Source of the DNA: Quisquiliibacterium transsilvanicum
GTDB taxonomy: Bacteria; Pseudomonadota; Gammaproteobacteria; Burkholderiales; Burkholderiaceae_E
DNA length: 64,000 nt
Assembly: GCF_014202215.1 (NCBI RefSeq)
Contig: NZ_JACHGB010000001.1
Location: 248,001-312,000, forward strand
Direction: 5' to 3'
The notes under the pieces were generated by a model that searched no databases, had not been told where the DNA came from, and worked only from the letters and a program-made list of their open reading frames with translations. Shown piece by piece: positions 6,418 to 14,789 of the stretch (positions are counted from its first letter, which is position 1; each line of letters opens with the position of its first letter). A program made the position numbers and the translations under genes.

Positions 6418-7704
6418 ATGCCCGTCTTCGACCGCTCCGCGCTGAACCCGGGAGTCGCGCCCCGCGAGGTGTTCGCGTGGGCGATGTATGACTTCGCCAA
6501 CTCCGGCTACACCACCGTGGTGCTCACCGCGGTCTTCAACGCCTACTTCGTCGGCGCAGTGGCGGGCAACGCGAGCTGGGCGACGCTGGCCTGGACGCTC
6601 GCGCTGGCCGCGTCCAGCGTGCTGGTGATGCTCACCGCGCCGGCGCTCGGCGCGTGGGCCGACGCGCACGGCGCGAAGAAGCGGCTGCTGCTGATGGCCA
6701 CCGTGGGCTGCGTCGCGGGCACCTGCGCGCTCGCGTTCGCGCAGCCCGGCACCCTTGCGCTGGCGGTGTTCGCAGTGATCGTCTCGAACTATTTCTTCAG
6801 CCTGGGCGAGGGGCTGGCGGCAGCCTTCCTGCCAGAGCTGTCGCGCCACGAGGCGCTCGGCAGGGTCTCCGGCTGGGGCTGGAGCTTCGGCTACTTCGGC
6901 GGAATGCTCACGCTGGGCCTGTGCCTGGCGGTCGTGCTGTCGGCGCAGGCGTCGGGCCGCCCCGCCACCGAGTTCGTCCCGATGACGATGTGGATCACCG
7001 CAGCGGTGTTCGCGGTGGCCGCAGCGCCGGTCTTCCTGCTGCTGAAGGAGCGCGCGCGCACGGGACAGGCGGCGGTGGCGCACGGGCGCACCGCGCTGCA
7101 GCGGCTGGCCCATACCTGGCGCGAGTCCGCCCGCTTCCGGGACTTCCGCCGGCTGCTGCTGTGCGGCTGCAGCTACCAGGCCGGCATCGCTGTGGTGATC
7201 GCGCTGGCCGCGGTCTACGCCGAGCAGGCGATGGGCTTCACCCAGACGCAGACGATGATGCTGGTCTTCCTGGTCAACATCGCGTCGGCCGCCGGCGCCT
7301 TCCTGTTCGGCTATGCGCAGGACCGGATCGGGCACAAGCGGGCGCTGGCCTGGACGCTCTGGGGCTGGGTCGCGATGGTGGCCCTGGCCTCGCTGGGCCG
7401 CTCGGTCGAGATGTTCTGGCTGGCGGCGACGCTGGCCGGACTGTGCATGGGGTCGAGCCAGTCCTGCGGCCGGGCCATGGTGGGCGCGATGTCGCCGCCG
7501 GAACGGCTGGGAGAGTTCTACGGGCTGTGGACCTTCGCGGTGCGGCTGGCCGCCATCGTCGGGCCGGTCACCTACGGGCTGGTGACCTGGATCACGCTGG
7601 GCAACCATCGGCTGGCGATCGGCGTCACGGGCATCTTCTTCCTGGCCGCGCTGGCGGTGCTGCGCGGCATCGACGTCGAGCGCGGGGTCGCGGCAGCGCG
7701 CTGA
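6418..7704 (+). CDS. MFS transporter of the UMF1 (VPS22/ATG22-like) family
   Basis: A 428-aa inner-membrane carrier with about 12 hydrophobic segments. The N-terminal FAWAMYDFANSGYTTVVLTAVFNAYF is the signature of the bacterial UMF1 group related to yeast vacuolar amino-acid effluxer Atg22. Other family marks are LTAPALGAWADAHGAKKRLL (MFS loop 2-3), GYFGGMLTLGLCL and GSSQSCGRAMVGAMSPPERLGEFYGLW. Substrate is unknown for bacterial members; amino acids or peptides are an inference only. Same strand as the DUF218 gene, 27 bp downstream of it. The following gene is convergent. Confidence 0.88.
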   Translation: MPVFDRSALNPGVAPREVFAWAMYDFANSGYTTVVLTAVFNAYFVGAVAGNASWATLAWTLALAASSVLVMLTAPALGAWADAHGAKKRLLLMATVGCVAGTCALAFAQPGTLALAVFAVIVSNYFFSLGEGLAAAFLPELSRHEALGRVSGWGWSFGYFGGMLTLGLCLAVVLSAQASGRPATEFVPMTMWITAAVFAVAAAPVFLLLKERARTGQAAVAHGRTALQRLAHTWRESARFRDFRRLLLCGCSYQAGIAVVIALAAVYAEQAMGFTQTQTMMLVFLVNIASAAGAFLFGYAQDRIGHKRALAWTLWGWVAMVALASLGRSVEMFWLAATLAGLCMGSSQSCGRAMVGAMSPPERLGEFYGLWTFAVRLAAIVGPVTYGLVTWITLGNHRLAIGVTGIFFLAALAVLRGIDVERGVAAAR

Positions 7705-7758
7705 GCAAGTCGGCGAGCTGAGCGCGGCGGCGTGACCCCGCGGGGCGGGGCGCTTTGC

Positions 7759-8889
7759 TCAGGCCCGGCGCAGACGCGCGGGCGACAGCATCGCTTCGTC
7801 GATCCCGGCATCCGCGATTTGCGCGGGCAGTGCGCGGCGCCGCAGCAGCGCTGCGCAGGCCTCGCCCATCGCCGCGCTGGTCTGGATGCCGTAGCCGCCC
7901 TGGGCCGCCACCCAGAAGAAGTCCGGGGCCGCCGGATCCCAGCCGCCGACCAGGTCGCCATCGTCGACGAAGGAGCGGAGGCCGGCCCAGGTGCGGATCG
8001 GCCGCCGGATCGACAGCGTGCAGGCCGCCTCGATCCGGTCGATCGCCAGCGCGATGTCCAGTTCCTCGGGCTGAACGTCCTGCGGGAAGGTCGGATCGGC
8101 GTTCGCCGGCGAGCCCAGCAGCACGCCCGCGTCCGGCCTGACGTAGAAGGTTTCGTCGACGTCGAGGAACATCGGCCAGCGTGCGGTTTCCAGACCTTCG
8201 GGTGCTGCGAAGGTGAAGGCCGAACGGCGCTTGGGCACCAGGCCGATCGGCGCCACTCCTGCGCGCTGCGCGAGTTCGTCGCACCAGGCGCCTGCGGCAT
8301 TGACCAGCACGGTTGCCAGCCAGCCGCCCTGCGGCGTCCGGACCCGCCAGCCGCCGGGCTCGCGCGAGATCGACAGCGCCTCCGCGCTGGCGATCACCTC
8401 GGCGCCCGCGCGCCGCATCGAGCGCAGGAAGCCCTGGTGCAGCGCGTGGACGTCGATGTCGAAGGCCTCGGGCTCCAGCAGCGCGGCGGCGGCGGCCTCG
8501 GGCCGCAGCACCGGCACCCGCTGCCGTGCGGCATTCCCGTCGATGCGGTGCAGCGCCGGCGCGGTGCCGCGAATCTCGTCATGCAGCGCCTGCAGCGCGT
8601 CGAGCCGATCGGCCGCAGCCACGATCATCACCTCGCGCGGCGAGACCAGCGGCGTGTCGGCGAAGCCTGCAGGCGGGCGCTCGAGGAAGGGGCGGGTGGC
8701 CGCGGTGAGCGCGCGGACCTGTGCAGTGCCGTAGCCAGCCCACCAGAGCGCCGCCGAGCGGCCGGTGGAGTGGTAGCCGGGATGCGGCTCGCGCTCAAGC
8801 AGCGCGACACGGCCGTGCGGCGCAAGGAAATGGCCGACCGAGGCGCCGGCAATGCCGCCGCCCACGATCAGCCAGTCGACCCGGTTCAT
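7759..8889 (-). CDS. FAD-dependent oxidoreductase, DAO (glycine/D-amino acid oxidase) family
   Basis: A 376-aa flavoenzyme with an N-terminal FAD Rossmann motif VDWLIVGGGIAGASVGHFLA (GxGxxG), ERE acidic end of the second strand, and YHSTGRSAALWWAGYG near the flavin. The C-terminal RTWAGLRSFVDDGDLVGGWDPAAPDFFWVAAQGGYGIQTS is typical of DadA/SoxB/thiO-like proteins. Start at the internal ATG 8889 is preferred because the 12 residues upstream (MCRRRPALRQRR) are not part of the fold. No signal peptide, so cytoplasmic. It likely oxidises an amino acid or secondary amine, but the substrate cannot be read from sequence. It follows fumarase on the same strand, with tandem repeats in the spacer. Confidence 0.85.
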   Translation of the reverse strand: MNRVDWLIVGGGIAGASVGHFLAPHGRVALLEREPHPGYHSTGRSAALWWAGYGTAQVRALTAATRPFLERPPAGFADTPLVSPREVMIVAAADRLDALQALHDEIRGTAPALHRIDGNAARQRVPVLRPEAAAAALLEPEAFDIDVHALHQGFLRSMRRAGAEVIASAEALSISREPGGWRVRTPQGGWLATVLVNAAGAWCDELAQRAGVAPIGLVPKRRSAFTFAAPEGLETARWPMFLDVDETFYVRPDAGVLLGSPANADPTFPQDVQPEELDIALAIDRIEAACTLSIRRPIRTWAGLRSFVDDGDLVGGWDPAAPDFFWVAAQGGYGIQTSAAMGEACAALLRRRALPAQIADAGIDEAMLSPARLRRA

Positions 8890-8930
8890 GCGCCGCTGCC
8901 GCAGGGCAGGGCGCCGGCGGCACAAGGCGT

Positions 8931-9030
8931 CACGAGCCGGCGAAACGCATCACGCGGCCGAGACCGGCATCGCGCGGCTGCGACCGGCATCGCGCGGCTG
9001 CGACCGGCAGCGCGCGGCTGCGATCCGCAT
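8931..9030. repeat. 20-bp tandem repeat array at the 3' end of the fumarase gene
   Basis: Four clear copies of a 20-bp unit (8951-8970, 8971-8990, 8991-9010, 9011-9030; consensus CGCGCGGCTGCGACCGGCAT) and a fifth, decayed copy at 8931-8950 (13 of 20). The last unit ends on the first base of the fumarase stop codon, so the array fills most of the space to the next gene. Units differ by 1-5 substitutions. The period is not a multiple of three. Confidence 0.8.
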
Positions 9031-10556
9031 CAAGCAGTGGTGACCGGGATCTTTCCGATCCGCGCCTGCCATTCGGCCGGTCCGGTCTGGTGAACCGAGG
9101 TGCCCTCGGCGTCCACCGCCACGGTCACCGGCATGTCCTGCACCTCGAACTCGTAGATCGCCTCCATGCCGAGATCCTCGAAGCCGAGCACCTTCGCGCC
9201 CTTGATCGCCTTGGACACCAGGTAGGCCGCGCCGCCCACCGCCATCAGGTAGGCCGCCTTGTGCTTGCGGATCGCCTCGATGCCGGCCGGGCCGCGCTCG
9301 GCCTTGCCCACCATCGCGATCAGCCCGGTCTGCGCCAGCATGGTCTCGGTGAACTTGTCCATCCGGGTGGCCGTGGTGGGACCGGCCGGACCGACCACCT
9401 CGTCGCGCACCGGGTCCACCGGACCCACGTAGTAGATGACGCGGTTGGTGAAGTCCACCGGCAGCTTCTCGCCGCGGGCCAGCATGTCCTGGATGCGCTT
9501 GTGCGCGGCATCGCGGCCGGTCAGCATTTTCCCGTTCAGCAGCAGCGTCTGGCCGGGTTTCCACGAGGCCACCTCCGCGGGTGTCAGCGTGTCCAGGTTC
9601 ACGCGGGTCGAAGTCTTGGTGTCCGGCGCCCAGTTCACCTTGGGCCACTCGTCCAGGCTGGGCGGCTCGCAGAAGGCCGGGCCCGAACCGTCGAGCGTGA
9701 AGTGCGCATGTCGGGTGGCCGCGCAGTTGGGGATCATCGCCACCGGCTTGGACGCCGCGTGGGTCGGATACATCTCGATCTTGACGTCCAGCACCGTGGT
9801 CAGCCCGCCCAGGCCCTGCGCGCCGATGCCCAGCGCATTGACCTTCTCGTAGAGCTCGATGCGCAGCTCCTCGACCTTGTCCTTGGGGCCGCGGGCCAGC
9901 AGCTCGTGCATGTCGAGCGGCGCCATCAGCGACTCCTTGGCCATCAGCATCGCCTTCTCGGCGGTGCCGCCGATGCCGATGCCCAGCATGCCGGGCGGGC
10001 ACCAGCCGGCGCCCATCGTCGGCACGGTCTTCATCACCCAGTCGACCAGCGAGTCCGACGGGTTGAGCATCACGAATTTCGACTTGTTCTCCGAGCCGCC
10101 GCCCTTGGCGGCGACCGTGACGTCGACGCTGTCGCCCGGCACCAGCTCCATGTGGATCACCGCCGGCGTGTTGTCCTTCGTGTTCTTGCGCTCGAAGTGC
10201 GGGTCGGCCACCACCGATGCGCGCAGCACGTTGTCCGGGTTCAGGTAGCCGCGGCGCACGCCCTCGTTGACCGCATCCGCGATCGAGCGCTCGCCGAAGC
10301 CCTCGAAGCGCACGCCCATGCCGATCTTCAGGAACACGTTGACGATGCCGGTGTCCTGGCAGATCGGGCGATGGCCCTCGGCGCACATCCTCGAGTTGGT
10401 GAGGATCTGCGCGATGGCGTCCTTCGCCGCCGGGCCCTGCTCGGCCTCGTAGGCGCGGGCCAGGTGCCGGATGTAGTCGGCCGGGTGGTAGTAGCTGATG
10501 AACTGCAGCGCGGCGGCGACCGACTCGACGAGGTCGTCCTGCTTGATCACGGTCAT
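9030..10556 (-). CDS. Class I fumarate hydratase ([4Fe-4S], FumA/FumB type)
   Basis: Interconverts fumarate and (S)-malate in the TCA cycle, cytoplasmic, using an oxygen-sensitive [4Fe-4S] cluster. The 508-aa product is the fused single-chain class I form: N-terminal alpha part with SRMCAEGHRPICQDTG (cluster Cys), MIPNCAATRHAHFTLDGSG region with a second Cys, then the C-terminal beta part starting about residue 330 with LNGKMLTGRDAAHKR and VGPAGPTTATRMDKFTE. ATG 10556 (MTVIKQDDL) is the family start; upstream codons are Arg/Pro-rich non-protein-like sequence. 49 bp downstream of the yqhA-like gene on the same strand, so probably co-transcribed with it. Confidence 0.93.
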   Translation of the reverse strand: MTVIKQDDLVESVAAALQFISYYHPADYIRHLARAYEAEQGPAAKDAIAQILTNSRMCAEGHRPICQDTGIVNVFLKIGMGVRFEGFGERSIADAVNEGVRRGYLNPDNVLRASVVADPHFERKNTKDNTPAVIHMELVPGDSVDVTVAAKGGGSENKSKFVMLNPSDSLVDWVMKTVPTMGAGWCPPGMLGIGIGGTAEKAMLMAKESLMAPLDMHELLARGPKDKVEELRIELYEKVNALGIGAQGLGGLTTVLDVKIEMYPTHAASKPVAMIPNCAATRHAHFTLDGSGPAFCEPPSLDEWPKVNWAPDTKTSTRVNLDTLTPAEVASWKPGQTLLLNGKMLTGRDAAHKRIQDMLARGEKLPVDFTNRVIYYVGPVDPVRDEVVGPAGPTTATRMDKFTETMLAQTGLIAMVGKAERGPAGIEAIRKHKAAYLMAVGGAAYLVSKAIKGAKVLGFEDLGMEAIYEFEVQDMPVTVAVDAEGTSVHQTGPAEWQARIGKIPVTTA

Positions 10557-10605
10557 GGCTGGGGTCCGATTGGTTTGGGGGCGTTCGGCGGCCGGGCCGC
10601 CTCGT

Positions 10606-11229
10606 TCAGTGGCCGTGGCCGGCGTCGGCAGCCCGGTCCGGCGGCCGCCCGGACGTGCCGGCCGGCTTGTGCTGTCCACCCATCATGATCCGGTCGATCA
10701 GCGCGATCGAGATTGCCGACACCAGGAACACGCAGTGGATGATGGTCTGCCACATCATGGTCTGCACCGGCAGAGTGCCGGAGGAGATGAAGGTCTTCAG
10801 CAGGTGGATCGACGAGATCCCGATGATCGCGGTGCCGAGCTTGACCTTCAGCACGTTGGCGTTCACGTGCGACAGCCACTCGGGCTGGTCGGGATGGCCC
10901 TCGAGACGGAGCCGGGAGACGAAGGTCTCGTAGCCGCCGATGATCACCATGATCAGCAGGTTGGAGATCATCACCACGTCGATCAGCGAGAGCACGATGA
11001 TCATGATCACCGTCTCCTTGCTGCGCTCGGCAATGCCGAGGCGGTCGACGGTGGCGTCGAGCGCGCCCGGGTTCCATAGCAGTTCCACCAGGTGGATCAG
11101 CTCCTCCGCGAACAGGAACACGTAGACCACCTGCGCGATGATCAGGCCGACGTACAACGGCAACTGCAGCCAGCGGCTGGCAAAGATCAGCCTGGGGATG
11201 AAGCTCAGGGGCTTGTTCTCGTCGATCAT
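10606..11229 (-). CDS. YqhA/UPF0114 (TIGR00645) family inner-membrane protein
   Basis: A 207-aa membrane protein with about four transmembrane helices: 15-37, 58-80 (VIMIIVLSLIDVVMISNLLIMVIIGGYETF), 110-133 and 142-160. LSLIDVVMISNL and GGYETFVS, followed by KVKLGTAIIGISSIHLL, are invariant in TIGR00645. The second ATG in frame (11229, MIDENKPLSF) is chosen as the conserved start; it has no good Shine-Dalgarno. The C-terminus is polar and ends HGH. A TAAAAT hexamer sits about 28 nt upstream on the minus strand and may be its -10. Function of the family is unknown. It heads a probable operon with fumarase. Confidence 0.85.
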   Translation of the reverse strand: MIDENKPLSFIPRLIFASRWLQLPLYVGLIIAQVVYVFLFAEELIHLVELLWNPGALDATVDRLGIAERSKETVIMIIVLSLIDVVMISNLLIMVIIGGYETFVSRLRLEGHPDQPEWLSHVNANVLKVKLGTAIIGISSIHLLKTFISSGTLPVQTMMWQTIIHCVFLVSAISIALIDRIMMGGQHKPAGTSGRPPDRAADAGHGH

Positions 11230-11469
11230 CGGGGGGTTCGCCTTAAGATTCGGGCGGATTTTATCGGAATTGCGTCGCAGCACCGGGCCGCTCCCGGCCC
11301 GTCCGACGCGCCCTGCTTCGTTTGCCGGCGGGGCTCGCGCCGCTCGCTGCGATGCTTCATTGCTTCGCCGCCGCCGTAAGGAGGCTGTAAGGCGCGCTGC
11401 TTACGGTCCAGTTCATGAGAGGGCGCGGCTGCGGGTGCACAACCCTGGCAAGCTGAAGGAGACAGAAGA

Positions 11470-13452
11470 ATGACTTCGCAGATCACATCGGTGCTTCAGG
11501 AAACGCGGCTGTTCCCGCCGCCCGAGGCGCTCGTCCGGCAGGCGACGATTTCCGGCATCGCCCAGTACGCGGCGATGTGCGCCGAGGCAGAGCAGGATTA
11601 CCGAGGCTTCTGGGCCCGCCTGGCCCGTGAACACGTGCTCTGGCACAAGCCCTTCACCCGCGACCTCGACGACAGCCAGGCGCCGTTCTACAAGTGGTTC
11701 GAGGACGGCGAGCTCAACGTCTCCTACAACTGCCTCGACCGCCACCTGGGCACGCCGGTGGAGAACAAGACCGCGATCCTGTTCGAGGCCGATGACGGCA
11801 CCGTCACGCAGGTCACCTACCGCGAGCTGTACCACCGCGTCTGCCGCTTCGCCAACGGGCTGAAGGCGCTCGGTTACCGCAAGGGCGAGCGCGCGATCAT
11901 CTACATGCCGATGTCCGTCGAGGGCATCGTCGCGATGCAGGCCTGCGCCCGGCTCGGCATCATTCACTCCGTGGTGTTTGGCGGGTTCTCCGCGAAGAGC
12001 CTGCAGGAGCGCATCCAGGACGCCGGCGCTACACTGGTGATCGCCGCCGACGCGCAGGTGCGCGGCGGCAAGCACATCCCGCTCAAGCCTGCCGTCGACG
12101 AGGCCTTCGCGCTGGGCGGCTGCGAGTCGGTGCGCAAGGTGGTCGTCTACCGCCGCACCGACGGACCGGTGCCGATGGTGGCCGGCCGCGACGTCGCCTG
12201 GGACGAGGTGGTGCAGGGGCAGGCCGACGACTGCGAACCCGAATGGGTCGGCGCCGAGCACCCGCTGTTCATCCTCTACACCTCGGGCTCAACCGGCAAG
12301 CCCAAGGGCGTGCAGCACTCGTCGGGCGGCTACTTGCTGCAGGCGGTGCTGTCGATGAAGTGGACCTTCGACCTCAAGCCCGACGACGTGTTCTGGTGCA
12401 CCGCCGATATCGGCTGGGTCACCGGCCACACCTACATCACCTACGGCCCGCTGGCCTGCGGCGCCACCGAGGTGGTGTTCGAGGGCGTGCCAACCTTCCC
12501 GAATGCGGGCCGCTTCTGGGAGATGATCGAGCGCCACAAGGTGACCATCTTCTACACCGCGCCGACGGCGATCCGCTCGCTCATCAAGGCGGCCGACCTC
12601 TCCCCGAACCACCATCCGCGCAACTACGACCTGTCCACGCTGCGGATCATCGGTTCGGTGGGAGAGCCGATCAATCCCGAGGCCTGGATGTGGTACCACA
12701 CGCAGGTGGGCGGCGGCCGCTGCCCCGTGGTGGACACCTGGTGGCAGACCGAGACCGGCGGCCACATGATCACGCCGCTGCCGGGGGTGCACACGCTCAA
12801 GCCGGGCTCCTGCACGATGCCGCTGCCCGGCATTGCCGCAGCGATCGTCGACGAGACCGGCACCGACGTCGAGAAAGGCAAGGGCGGTTTCCTGGTCGTC
12901 AAGAAGCCCTGGCCGTCGATGATCCGCACCATCTGGGGCGACCCCGATCGCTTCCGCAAGTCCTACTTCCCCGACGATTTCCAGGGCCGCTTCTACCTGG
13001 CCGGAGACGGCGCCTCGCTCGACCTCGACGGCTACTTCTGGATCATGGGCCGCATCGACGACGTCCTCAACGTGTCGGGTCACCGGCTGGGCACGATGGA
13101 GATCGAGTCCGCGCTGGTGTCGAACCCGCAGGTTGCCGAGGCCGCGGTCGTCGGTCGCCAGGACGATCTCACCGGTGAGGCGGTGGTCGCCTTCGTGGTG
13201 CTGAAGCAGGCCCGTCCGGCCGGCGCGGACGCCGCCAGGATCGCCGACGAACTGCGCGCGTGGGTGGCGAAGGAGATCGGGCCGATCGCCAAGCCCAAGG
13301 ACATCCGCTTCGGCGACAACCTGCCCAAGACGCGCTCCGGAAAGATCATGCGCCGCCTGCTGCGCGCGGTGGCCAAGGGCGAGGAAATCACCCAGGACGT
13401 CTCCACGCTGGAGAACCCGGCGATCCTGGAACAGTTGAAACAGCCCCTCTGA
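11470..13452 (+). CDS. acs: Acetate--CoA ligase (acetyl-CoA synthetase)
   Basis: Activates acetate to acetyl-CoA through acetyl-AMP. 660 aa, the usual length. Domain order: ACAS_N ([16 protein letters not shown]), P-loop [19 protein letters not shown], the Acs signature [10 protein letters not shown] (contrast GWP in the PrpE of this window), [20 protein letters not shown], and C-terminal [11 protein letters not shown] whose Lys625 is the site acetylated by Pat-type enzymes in other bacteria. AAGGAG at 11456-11461 is well placed. It is followed by two small genes and a sodium:solute symporter on the same strand, a layout that points to acetate scavenging. The 240-bp upstream spacer, divergent from yqhA, contains an inverted repeat CCGTAAG/CTTACGG at 11374-11406. 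Confidence 0.94.
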   Translation: MTSQITSVLQETRLFPPPEALVRQATISGIAQYAAMCAEAEQDYRGFWARLAREHVLWHKPFTRDLDDSQAPFYKWFEDGELNVSYNCLDRHLGTPVENKTAILFEADDGTVTQVTYRELYHRVCRFANGLKALGYRKGERAIIYMPMSVEGIVAMQACARLGIIHSVVFGGFSAKSLQERIQDAGATLVIAADAQVRGGKHIPLKPAVDEAFALGGCESVRKVVVYRRTDGPVPMVAGRDVAWDEVVQGQADDCEPEWVGAEHPLFILYTSGSTGKPKGVQHSSGGYLLQAVLSMKWTFDLKPDDVFWCTADIGWVTGHTYITYGPLACGATEVVFEGVPTFPNAGRFWEMIERHKVTIFYTAPTAIRSLIKAADLSPNHHPRNYDLSTLRIIGSVGEPINPEAWMWYHTQVGGGRCPVVDTWWQTETGGHMITPLPGVHTLKPGSCTMPLPGIAAAIVDETGTDVEKGKGGFLVVKKPWPSMIRTIWGDPDRFRKSYFPDDFQGRFYLAGDGASLDLDGYFWIMGRIDDVLNVSGHRLGTMEIESALVSNPQVAEAAVVGRQDDLTGEAVVAFVVLKQARPAGADAARIADELRAWVAKEIGPIAKPKDIRFGDNLPKTRSGKIMRRLLRAVAKGEEITQDVSTLENPAILEQLKQPL

Positions 13453-13457
13453 CGGGG

Positions 13458-13504
13458 CGAAGCGTCGCCGCCGGCCGCGACCGGCGGCGACGCTTCGTAC
13501 GAAG
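13458..13504. terminator. 17-bp perfect hairpin after acs, with an overlapping palindrome
   Basis: Stem 13458-13474 pairs perfectly with 13481-13497 around a 6-nt loop. No T-tract follows, so it is a poor intrinsic terminator and may rather limit exonuclease decay between acs and the downstream genes. Its 3' arm overlaps a perfect 12-bp palindrome CTTCGTACGAAG (13493-13504), so two exclusive folds are possible. Confidence 0.5.
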
Positions 13505-13571
13505 CACCTTGAAGCACCGGCGACCGGGACGCAGATGCCCGGCGCCGTCGAAACGATGGGGAGGGGACTGG

Positions 13572-13856
13572 ATGCAGCTGTTTCTCGCGCTGGTGCACGA
13601 GCTGGTGAAATTCGCCGGCCTGCTGCTGATCGGCCAGGGGCTGGTCCTGGTGTTCAGCTTCGGGCGCCACGAGACCAATCCGGTCTACGGTTTCTTTCGC
13701 TTCCTGACCTCGCCGATCGTCCGCGCGACACGCGCAATCACCCCGACCAGGGTGGCCGACCGCCATGTGCCGGTGGTCGCCTTCCTGCTGCTCTTCTGGC
13801 TGTGGTTCGCGCTGATCTTCGTGCGCCGTTCGCTGATCCTGCAGGGGGCCGCCTGA
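13572..13856 (+). CDS. Small membrane protein of unknown function, acs-linked
   Basis: 94 aa, start ATG with a strong GGGAGGGGA upstream. Two hydrophobic segments (about 4-28 and 66-85) flank a basic, Pro/Thr-containing loop (TSPIVRATRAITPTRVADRH). I do not recognise a named family, but the gene is well spaced (115 bp after acs, 2 bp before the TPR gene) and has normal codon use, so it is very likely real. A role with acs or the TPR protein is inference from position only. Confidence 0.75.
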   Translation: MQLFLALVHELVKFAGLLLIGQGLVLVFSFGRHETNPVYGFFRFLTSPIVRATRAITPTRVADRHVPVVAFLLLFWLWFALIFVRRSLILQGAA

Positions 13857-13858
13857 CC

Positions 13859-14449
13859 ATGGACACCGCACGCGCGATGAACGGCTGGTACTGGCGGCAG
13901 ATGGCCACCTGGGCGGGAATCCTCGGCCGGCGCGAGCTCGCCCGCGAGTACTGGGAACGTCTCTGGGCGCTGCGCCCGGCGGACCCCTCGGTGATGGAGA
14001 CGCTGGCCCACCTGCACGCGGTCAAGGGCGAGCGGCCCGAGGCAATCGCGCTCTTCGAACGGGCGCTGGCCATCGACGCGTCGCGGCCTGCCGGCTGGTT
14101 CAACCTCGGATTCCTGCGTCAGGAGTCCGGGGCGCACGAGGAAGCGCTCGAGGCATTCGACCGGGCGCTGGCGCTCGACGGAAAGCACGACCGCGCCTGG
14201 TACGGCCGGGGACTGTCGCTGATGAAGCTCGGGCGGATCGAGGAGGCGGTCGAAGCCTTCCGCCGCAATTCCGCGCTGCAGCCGATGAGTCCCTACGGCT
14301 GGTACCAGATGGTGCACGCGCTGCTGAGACTCGATCGACGCGACGAGGCCGAGAAGGCGATGCGCCGGCTCGCCGGCTTCGAGCCCAAGGTGGTCGAGCA
14401 GCTGCAGCGCGAGACCGGCATCGACATCGGCGTGAAGCTTCCGTTCTGA
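13859..14449 (+). CDS. Tetratricopeptide repeat protein
   Basis: 196 aa with about four TPR units, e.g. VMETLAHLHAVKGERPEAIALFERALAIDASRP, AGWFNLGFLRQESGAHEEALEAFDRALALD and AWYGRGLSLMKLGRIEEAVEAFRRNSALQP. No signal peptide or membrane segment. TPRs bind protein partners, so this is probably a scaffold or adaptor. It begins 2 bp after the membrane protein's stop and lies 76 bp before the symporter small subunit, so it belongs to the acs-symporter cluster. The partner is unknown. Confidence 0.82.
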   Translation: MDTARAMNGWYWRQMATWAGILGRRELAREYWERLWALRPADPSVMETLAHLHAVKGERPEAIALFERALAIDASRPAGWFNLGFLRQESGAHEEALEAFDRALALDGKHDRAWYGRGLSLMKLGRIEEAVEAFRRNSALQPMSPYGWYQMVHALLRLDRRDEAEKAMRRLAGFEPKVVEQLQRETGIDIGVKLPF

Positions 14450-14525
14450 GAGGCCTGCAACGCAAGGAGGCAGTCGCAACACCCACTTCCCGGAGCAGGA
14501 AGAGTACCAACCATCGGAGGAGACA

Positions 14526-14789
14526 ATGCAACTATCGGAGAGGCACCAGGAATACTGGCGCAGGAACCTGAAGATCACCGCCGTCCTTATGGTGATCTGG
14601 TTCGTCGTCACGTTCGTTCTCGCGTACCTGGCGCGTGACCTCAGTTTCAATTTCTTCGGCTGGCCGTTCTCGTTCTACATGGCCGCGCAGGGATCGCTCG
14701 TCGTTTACGTGGTGATCATCTGGTACTACGCGCGCTACATGAACAAGCTCGACCTCGAGTACGGCGTTCACGAAGGAGACGACGAATGA
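14526..14789 (+). CDS. DUF4212 small subunit of a sodium:solute symporter
   Basis: 87 aa with two transmembrane helices (about 16-37 and 47-69). ERHQEYWRRNLKI at the start, FGWPFSFYMAAQGSLVVYVVIIWYYARYMNKLD and an acidic end identify the DUF4212/TIGR03647 'probable solute:sodium symporter small subunit', always found before a VC_2705-type large subunit. CGGAGGAG precedes the ATG. Its stop overlaps the large subunit start (ATGA), implying translational coupling and a fixed complex. Confidence 0.92.
   Translation: MQLSERHQEYWRRNLKITAVLMVIWFVVTFVLAYLARDLSFNFFGWPFSFYMAAQGSLVVYVVIIWYYARYMNKLDLEYGVHEGDDE

Noticed and set aside
8931-9030. CRISPR array
   Set aside because: Head-to-tail 20-bp units without unique spacers and no cas genes; simple tandem repeat.
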